Source: Indolivaga alginatilytica
GTDB lineage: Bacteria; Bacteroidota; Bacteroidia; Bacteroidales; Dysgonomonadaceae
Direction of reading: 5' to 3'
Assembly: GCF_003201355.1 (NCBI RefSeq)
Contig: NZ_QICL01000025.1
Coordinates: 32,789-67,225 of the forward strand
Length of the DNA stretch: 34,437 nucleotides
The notes under the pieces: model-generated
What the model was told of the DNA's origin: nothing
Seen by the model: only the letters and a program-made list of their open reading frames with translations
The model's database searches: none
Made by a program: the position numbers and the translations under genes
Shown: piece after piece, positions 30,418-34,437 of the stretch
Position numbering within the stretch: position 1 is the stretch's first letter
Layout: every line of letters begins with the position of its first letter

Positions 30418-30762
30418 ATGAAATTGATTTACGAAACAGACCGACCTTCTAAGACAGATTTCAACTCATTTTTGAATCAGTGTAAACGTGCAATCAATAA
30501 ACTATATGGTTTTAATGTTTCCGTTAATCAGGAATTTTGGAGTTGCAGAGTTAATTCGATCTATGTAGATGGTGAAATGATTGACGGAAAAACTTATTGG
30601 GAAGAATTAAAAGAAACAGGAAGTTTATCGCTGACGGATGGTTTATTCTGTATTGATTTTCAATTTGACAGTCATGTTTATGCAGATTATTCTGTAAATT
30701 TTTATTTAGAAAATGGATTAATTACAAAAGAAGAATACAGTTTATTCCTTGATAATATATAA
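30418..30762 (+). CDS. Hypothetical phage remnant protein, first gene of the rightward operon
   Basis: 114 residues from the ATG at 30418. Upstream in-frame starts run through the operator region and are rejected. Helical start (TDFNSFLNQCKRAINKLYGF), then beta-rich NSIYVDGEMIDGKTYW, and a helical end (ITKEEYSLFLDNI). No family recognised. It lies 12 bp before the next gene in the same operon, and its tail resembles those of the next two proteins (short ITTTELIELIFEE-like ends), suggesting a shared architecture. Confidence 0.5.
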   Translation: MKLIYETDRPSKTDFNSFLNQCKRAINKLYGFNVSVNQEFWSCRVNSIYVDGEMIDGKTYWEELKETGSLSLTDGLFCIDFQFDSHVYADYSVNFYLENGLITKEEYSLFLDNI

Positions 30763-30774
30763 AACCCTACGAAT

Positions 30775-31044
30775 ATGAAAACAAAACAAACCGCCTATGT
30801 CTTTACCGATTGCGATGGATTAAAACACCCTTTCGAATACGAAACATTAGAATCACTATTTGAAGAAATCTATAAACTATGGAATGAGGACTATCCCGAA
30901 GAAGTAGATTTCAAAGTGACCCTGCCCGATGGTAATAGCTTTTGGCTAAATCTGACACTTATGCACTACTGTTTTAGCAAAGGGCGTATTTCAACTACCG
31001 AATTAATAGAGTTAATATTTGAAGAAAAGGAGGCACAAGCATGA
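30775..31044 (+). CDS. Small phage remnant protein
   Basis: 89 residues. Beta-rich N-terminus and a helical acidic C-terminus (GRISTTELIELIFEEKEAQA). The layout (compact beta part, then a serine/threonine-capped helix with Glu) recurs in the next protein, where the same end reads MSEEEFIGITFLVKEAQA; these are distant paralogues. The stop overlaps the next ATG (ATGA), with a strong AAGGAGG Shine-Dalgarno inside the coding end. Function unknown. Confidence 0.5.
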   Translation: MKTKQTAYVFTDCDGLKHPFEYETLESLFEEIYKLWNEDYPEEVDFKVTLPDGNSFWLNLTLMHYCFSKGRISTTELIELIFEEKEAQA

Positions 31045-31349
31045 AAGCAAAGAAACAAACAAACCGAAAAGCAAAACAAACCGCCACATTTCGAGTAACA
31101 GATCCTTTCGTAAAAGACGAAGTAACCGGCTCGATAGAGTATACTGATTTTCCGGATCTTTCAAAGTGGATCTTTGCTGGAGTGATGTCTAATGAGATTC
31201 CCGATAATAGTATTATATATGTCATGTTACCTAATGGTCTTGAATGTAAATATGATACAACAATTGCAGACAAAGTTTATTATGACGGAACAATGAGCGA
31301 AGAAGAATTTATAGGTATTACTTTTTTAGTAAAGGAGGCACAAGCATGA
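31041..31349 (+). CDS. Small basic phage remnant protein
   Basis: 102 residues with a very basic start (MKAKKQTNRKAKQTATFRVT) that is almost the same as that of the next protein, and an EAQA tail like the previous one. Central strands (NSIIYVMLPNGLECKYD) are the likely fold. AAAGGAGG precedes the next ATG. Its own start is preceded by AAGGAGG at 31026-31032. Part of a chain of ATGA-coupled genes. Confidence 0.5.
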   Translation: MKAKKQTNRKAKQTATFRVTDPFVKDEVTGSIEYTDFPDLSKWIFAGVMSNEIPDNSIIYVMLPNGLECKYDTTIADKVYYDGTMSEEEFIGITFLVKEAQA

Positions 31350-31609
31350 AAACAAAGAAACAAACAAACCGAAAAGTAAAATCGCCGCGCATGGTAGCCG
31401 GTACACCTGTTTTTGATACCATACGCCCCGAGATAGGTGAAAAGATTAGTGCAATTAGTGCAGGGCTCGATATAATGAATGATCCGCGATTTAAAGACGA
31501 ACACTTTGTAATGACCGAAGAAAAAGGAGTCCGCAGCTATACTGTATCAGCACTGAGCGACGACCTGTTTATATCATTTACAATAAACTGGAAAGGAGCC
31601 ACATCATGA
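31346..31609 (+). CDS. Small basic phage remnant protein
   Basis: 87 residues starting MKTKKQTNRKVKSP, nearly the same basic leader as the preceding protein. The rest differs: DTIRPEIGEKISAISAGLDI, then FVMTEEKGVRSYTVSALSDD and LFISFTINW. It resembles a small unknown phage protein family of Bacteroidetes. An AAAGGAG at 31592 precedes the next ATG. Its stop overlaps the next ATG by ATGA. Confidence 0.5.
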   Translation: MKTKKQTNRKVKSPRMVAGTPVFDTIRPEIGEKISAISAGLDIMNDPRFKDEHFVMTEEKGVRSYTVSALSDDLFISFTINWKGATS

Positions 31610-31698
31610 AAGTACACAAATACCAACCTGTTTCGCCCATCGAATGGATGGTTATCCTCTCCATTATCTTCATTTTAATGAAAGGAGGCATACAATGA
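31606..31698 (+). CDS. Tiny membrane protein (30 residues)
   Basis: 30 residues: a basic start (MKVHKYQP) then one hydrophobic helix (MVILSIIFILM). Its ATG overlaps the previous stop and its TGA overlaps the next ATG (ATGAs at both ends); AAAGGAGG for the next gene lies inside its 3' end. Position and overlap argue that it is a true gene and not a chance frame. It could be a holin-like or signal-like peptide; no role is shown. Confidence 0.55.
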   Translation: MKVHKYQPVSPIEWMVILSIIFILMKGGIQ

Positions 31699-31868
31699 GC
31701 ATAGCCGTACACAAGGAATTGATTATCGGGTATAACAAATCTCCCGAAGTATTATATCATCTTTTCGCCGCGAGTGGTAGCATAAATGACATTACCGAAA
31801 AAGAAGCCCGGTTTCTTTATGAATCGCTTGGCAAATTTCTTGAAATAAAAGATGATGCCGAAAAATAG
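31695..31868 (+). CDS. Small phage remnant protein
   Basis: 57 residues from the ATG at 31695, with AAAGGAGG 7 bp upstream at 31681. The helical part ITEKEARFLYESLGKFL looks like a protein-binding helix. An earlier in-frame ATG at 31644 would overlap the tiny membrane gene and is less likely. Last gene before the terminator at 31880. Confidence 0.55.
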   Translation: MSIAVHKELIIGYNKSPEVLYHLFAASGSINDITEKEARFLYESLGKFLEIKDDAEK

Positions 31869-31879
31869 AATACCACCAT

Positions 31880-31910
31880 AAGCCTGAGTCGAAAGATTCA
31901 GGCTTTTTTT
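31880..31910 (+). terminator. Intrinsic terminator before the lysis genes
   Basis: AAGCCTGA pairs with TCAGGCTT around an AG-rich loop, followed by TTTTTTT. It separates the small-gene operon from the holin-amidase pair. Confidence 0.85.
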
Positions 31911-31962
31911 GTCCTTTCTATCTCCCCTGAAACTGCCGACTTTTGAAATAAAAACGAAAGTC

Positions 31963-32439
31963 ATGATAACATCTTTTATCCAATCAATTTTCTTTCATAT
32001 AGAAAAATTATTCACATCTACCTATGGTTTCCTATTGCTGATACTATGCTATTTCGGTAATTTTTTATTGCCCGAATGGTACTGCTTTGCTGTTGTTGGC
32101 GGCGGTATTGTCGCTGATTTGATTTGCGGAATAATAGCAGCTGTAAAGTTGAAAAAATTTATACTCTCCAAGGCTATACGTGACACCTGCTTTAAAGTCG
32201 GATGCTACTCGTTCATGCTTATAGGTGTATTCGTGATTGAAAAAATTGCACACGACACAGGTTTTATAGGTATAAAGGTTGCGGCTGCCATCGCCGCCGG
32301 CTGTGAGTTGTGGAGTATATCGGCATCGCTACTGATTATTTATCCTGATTTCCCATTTCTTAAGATATTCCGTCTTCAGCTAAAAGGAGAGATGGAAAGT
32401 AAAACAGGTAAGAATTTAGATAATATTTTAAACGATTAA
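31963..32439 (+). CDS. Phage holin family protein
   Basis: 158 residues from the ATG at 31963 (an earlier in-frame ATG at 31909 lies in the terminator tail). There are three to four membrane helices: FLLLILCYFGNFLLP, VVGGGIVADLICGIIAAV, VGCYSFMLIGVFVIEKIA, and GIKVAAAIAAGCELWSISAS. The pattern and KLKGEMESKTGKN-like charged end fit the Bacteroidetes phage holin family. It would permeabilise the membrane at lysis and lies two bases before the amidase gene. Confidence 0.8.
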   Translation: MITSFIQSIFFHIEKLFTSTYGFLLLILCYFGNFLLPEWYCFAVVGGGIVADLICGIIAAVKLKKFILSKAIRDTCFKVGCYSFMLIGVFVIEKIAHDTGFIGIKVAAAIAAGCELWSISASLLIIYPDFPFLKIFRLQLKGEMESKTGKNLDNILND

Positions 32440-32441
32440 AT

Positions 32442-33062
32442 ATGAAGAAACTACTGATCATACTTGATCCGGCACACGGAGAAGAAACACCCGGTAAACG
32501 ATCTCCCGATGGCAGACACAGAGAATACAAATGGAGCCGTGAACGATGCGAGCAAATAGAGATTTTATTGAAAGCATACGGTTATACCGTAGTCTGGAGT
32601 AACACAACTGATAAGGAAATAGGTCTTACTAAGCGTGTACAAGCTGCCAATGCTTTAGCAAAACAATATCCGGATCTTATCCCTTTAATGGTTTCATTGC
32701 ATAACAATGCAGCCGGTGACGGTTCTAACTGGATGCAAGCCTCAGGTATAGAAGTGTTCACTTCCGTAGGTCGTACCACTTCCGATATTTTTGCAGATTT
32801 TGTTTTGAAGCAATTAAAAGAATGGTTCCCGGAAGCTAAACACAGATACTCTAAAGATGAGTACCTGGAGCGTGACAAAGAATCAAACTTCACAGTTTTG
32901 ACGGGTAACTATTCGGCCATGTTGGTTGAGTTCTTATTTCAGGATAATAAAGATGATGTGGCCCTACTCGAAGATCAAACCGTAAATAAACGGTTTGAAG
33001 ATTCGATAGTCTCCGGAATAGAAGAATGTAACAATTATGTTTTAACAAAACTCACAAAATGA
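32442..33062 (+). CDS. N-acetylmuramoyl-L-alanine amidase (endolysin)
   Basis: 206 residues, Amidase_3 fold. Zinc ligands and catalytic residue are visible: His12 (DPAHG), Glu28 (REYK), His87 (SLHNN), and Glu163 (LVEFLF). It cleaves the bond between muramic acid and L-Ala in peptidoglycan. No signal peptide, so release depends on the holin upstream, two bases away. Its stop overlaps the next gene's ATG (ATGA at 33059). Confidence 0.9.
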   Translation: MKKLLIILDPAHGEETPGKRSPDGRHREYKWSRERCEQIEILLKAYGYTVVWSNTTDKEIGLTKRVQAANALAKQYPDLIPLMVSLHNNAAGDGSNWMQASGIEVFTSVGRTTSDIFADFVLKQLKEWFPEAKHRYSKDEYLERDKESNFTVLTGNYSAMLVEFLFQDNKDDVALLEDQTVNKRFEDSIVSGIEECNNYVLTKLTK

Positions 33063-33229
33063 AAACAGTCGAACAAAAAGCTAGAGAAATCTATCCACGT
33101 CCTGTATCTATTGGCCCGGCAAGTAGAGAATGGTGTGCACGCAGAGATCTCCAAGAAGCAAAATGTGAAGCCTTTATTAAAGGATATCAGTTAAGAGATA
33201 GTGAAATTAGCTCTGGGAGGGCTTTGTAA
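33059..33229 (+). CDS. Small phage protein downstream of the amidase
   Basis: 56 residues (MKTVEQKAREIYPRPVSIGP...). The frame has no annotation-length neighbour and starts in an ATGA overlap with the amidase stop. It resembles the many small phage proteins with the pattern EQKARE...F(I/A)xGYxxRD; here AFIKGYQLRD. Function unknown. It is co-transcribed with the lysis genes. Confidence 0.6.
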   Translation: MKTVEQKAREIYPRPVSIGPASREWCARRDLQEAKCEAFIKGYQLRDSEISSGRAL

Positions 33230-33243
33230 AACCCAATAATATT

Positions 33244-33435
33244 ATGAATACATTTAAAGAAAGGTTAGTGTTAGAACATGATCAACTTGAAGAAAAACTA
33301 AACAAATTAGATGATTTTCTTAAAAGTGAAAAAGTTGTTAGTATTGAATCTGTCCAAAGAACTCTTTTACATATTCAAGCAACAAGTATGAATACTTATC
33401 TTACATGTTTAAAAGAGAGATTATTAAGGCTGTAA
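33244..33435 (+). CDS. crAss001_48-related small phage protein
   Basis: 63 residues. The pattern FKERLVLEHDQLEEKLNKLDDFL, then a short linker and a second helix LHIQATSMNTYLTCLKERL, matches the small helical-hairpin phage family annotated as crAss001_48-related. The family has no known function. It follows 14 bp after the previous gene and ends the lysis string. Confidence 0.75.
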   Translation: MNTFKERLVLEHDQLEEKLNKLDDFLKSEKVVSIESVQRTLLHIQATSMNTYLTCLKERLLRL

Positions 33436-33546
33436 ATAGGTTAGCTAGTAGGGTATAAGATAACCTAAGAGTGTTATTTACACCCTACTTTCTTACGTTT
33501 GAATAAACAAATCCTTATTCAAGAAAAATAAGTGGAAATTTGAATT

Positions 33547-33621
33547 ATGAAAATATATGCACTCATTATACTACTATTTATGTGCTTTGGTTGTCGTAGT
33601 AGCCTTTCGAGCAAGAGGTAA
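33547..33621 (+). CDS. Tiny lipoprotein-like ORF (rightward)
   Basis: 24 residues: MKIYALIILLFMCFGC then RSSLSSKR and stop. The hydrophobic core and Cys16 look like a lipobox, so it could be a tiny lipoprotein such as a spanin-like or smalltalk-like lysis partner. It lies after the lysis genes but is opposite to a second lipoprotein-like ORF at 33578-33664, so at most one may be real. The rest of 33436-33756 holds no other supported gene except the terminator. Confidence 0.35.
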   Translation: MKIYALIILLFMCFGCRSSLSSKR

Positions 33622-33664
33622 TAAGCGACATCGCCACAGCGAGAATAAGGAGTATTTTTTTCAT
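33578..33664 (-). CDS. Tiny lipoprotein-like ORF (leftward)
   Basis: 28 residues: MKKILLILAVAMSLITSC then SKGYYDNQST and stop. This is a textbook Bacteroidetes lipoprotein signal with TSC lipobox and SK after the Cys. It overlaps 33547-33621 on the other strand for 44 bp. It may be the signal-peptide stub of a truncated lipoprotein or a true short peptide. Its start lacks a Shine-Dalgarno. Confidence 0.35.
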   Translation of the reverse strand: MKKILLILAVAMSLITSCSKGYYDNQST

Positions 33665-33709
33665 TGCGTTTCGGTTCGTTAAGAATAATCGTCCGAAAGA
33701 TAGTGAAAA

Positions 33710-33737
33710 AAGCCCTATTTAATTAAAAATAGGGCTT
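33710..33737. terminator. Bidirectional terminator
   Basis: AAGCCCTATTT pairs with AAATAGGGCTT around an AATTAA-like loop. It lies 20 bp below the stop of the leftward chimeric gene at 33757, for which T-rich DNA follows. Confidence 0.75.
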
Positions 33738-33756
33738 ATTATTCATTCAGATAATT

Positions 33757-34245
33757 TTAATATTTAATTACCTGTTGTAAGTTATAATCAAAATATGCAT
33801 AAGGTATCACATCATTATTTTTATACTTGAGAGAAATCAAAAGCTTATCTTTCATCCAGTGTTCATTAAAACCCCTATGAAAATCACAATAAGTTTTTAA
33901 TCTGTTACAAAAATTTCTCATGGCTTCACCTTCGAATTTTCGAATTCCGTCAGGTTGGTTCTCTACTTCAAGAAAGTGATCATAAAGGTTGTCAAGCATT
34001 GCCACACTATATTCATCTGTATCGATTATCATATACTTATTACGAATCAAAGTATTGACATTATCTACTATTTTAATAAACTGATTGTCTTTATTCTCTT
34101 CTGATGACAAAACTTTTTCATCTAAATGAAGGATAATGACTTTTTCTAACGTATCAACCTCAACTACTTCAAAGTAATTCAAAAACCCTTCGGGTAACAA
34201 TAATTCATAACCTGTTTGCATAGAACAAAAATAAATCTTCCACAA
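33757..34245 (-). CDS. Chimeric protein with an ISAon1-like transposase N-terminus
   Basis: 162 residues. Residues 9-47, GYELLLPEGFLNYFEVVEVD and the following HLDEK, resemble the N-terminal part of ISAon1-family transposases. The rest (about 55-162) does not: NTLIRNKYMIIDTDEYSV, FNEHWMKDKLLISLKYKNN. No catalytic DDE part is present. The gene could be a fusion of an IS remnant with a separate cytosolic protein, or a member of an unrelated family with a chance similarity. It is transcribed leftward, downstream of the rRNA terminator. Confidence 0.45.
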   Translation of the reverse strand: MWKIYFCSMQTGYELLLPEGFLNYFEVVEVDTLEKVIILHLDEKVLSSEENKDNQFIKIVDNVNTLIRNKYMIIDTDEYSVAMLDNLYDHFLEVENQPDGIRKFEGEAMRNFCNRLKTYCDFHRGFNEHWMKDKLLISLKYKNNDVIPYAYFDYNLQQVIKY

Positions 34246-34310
34246 ATTTTCAGGTTGATCCTGTATCTTTCGTCTCGGCTTTTATTTTATTATATTTTAT
34301 ATCAAACAAA

Positions 34311-34343
34311 AGCAGCCTCAGAGTAAATTACTCTGAGGCTGCT
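34311..34343 (-). terminator. rRNA operon terminator
   Basis: AGCAGCCTCAGAG pairs with CTCTGAGGCTGCT, a perfect 13-bp stem with a 7-base loop; on the minus strand it is followed by TTTTGTTT. It lies just beyond the 5S 3' end and ends the rRNA transcript. Confidence 0.9.
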
Positions 34344-34349
34344 TAAAAA

Positions 34350-34437
<88 letters not shown>

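Overview
The window looks like an accessory region of a low-GC Bacteroidales chromosome (Dysgonomonas/Parabacteroides/Bacteroides-like; the genus cannot be fixed from sequence alone). The signs are AT-rich DNA, lipoproteins with a Cys-Ser-Lys/Asp start, few Shine-Dalgarno sites outside some phage genes, a TAnnTTTG-type -7 box, and protein families typical of this order. It ends in the 3' part of a 5S rRNA on the minus strand, so an rRNA operon lies just to the right and is transcribed toward the window.

Region 1 (1-6243) is the end of a prophage-like element. A leftward early operon (LRV-repeat protein, frameshifted HNH nuclease, RecE-like nuclease, small membrane proteins, three DNA-binding proteins) is divergent from an S24 (CI-like) repressor, a small Cro/CI-type protein and a tyrosine integrase. 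Palindromic operators sit between the two units.

Region 2 (6244-28933) is a segment bounded by two 440-bp direct repeats exactly 22,250 bp apart. They differ at five positions, all in the first 91 bp. Inside is a replication/integration core: 22-bp-spaced iteron-like repeats, an excisionase-like HTH, a D5-type helicase, a zinc-finger primase-like protein, a Rep-like protein, HU, a second HTH and a second integrase. I see no relaxase, capsid or packaging gene. The core carries a WYL regulator with a phosphatase, DUF1643, a lipoprotein, DUF4406 and a second phosphoesterase. On both sides lie defence-like or immunity-like genes. The most interesting is the four-gene operon at 23811-28325: small adaptor-like protein, PD-(D/E)XK nuclease, KAP-type NTPase and AbiC-like membrane protein. 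A paralogue of the small protein heads a second operon at 8710-10354 with an unrecognised partner.

Region 3 (28934-34437) starts with a lipoprotein gene whose signal peptide has been replaced by 32 codons of a gene inside the repeat. A secreted protein follows, then a phage remnant: HTH repressor with palindromic operators, a tightly overlapping small-gene operon with strong Shine-Dalgarno sites, holin, N-acetylmuramoyl-L-alanine amidase and two small phage proteins. After that come two tiny lipoprotein-like ORFs on opposite strands, a chimeric transposase-fragment gene, the rRNA terminator and the 5S gene.

My reading is that a plasmid- or satellite-like element with a defence cargo sits beside a prophage. 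Because its own integrase is about 5 kb from the nearest boundary, recombination across the 440-bp repeat (or the neighbouring prophage integrase) explains the present junctions better than integration by its own integrase.
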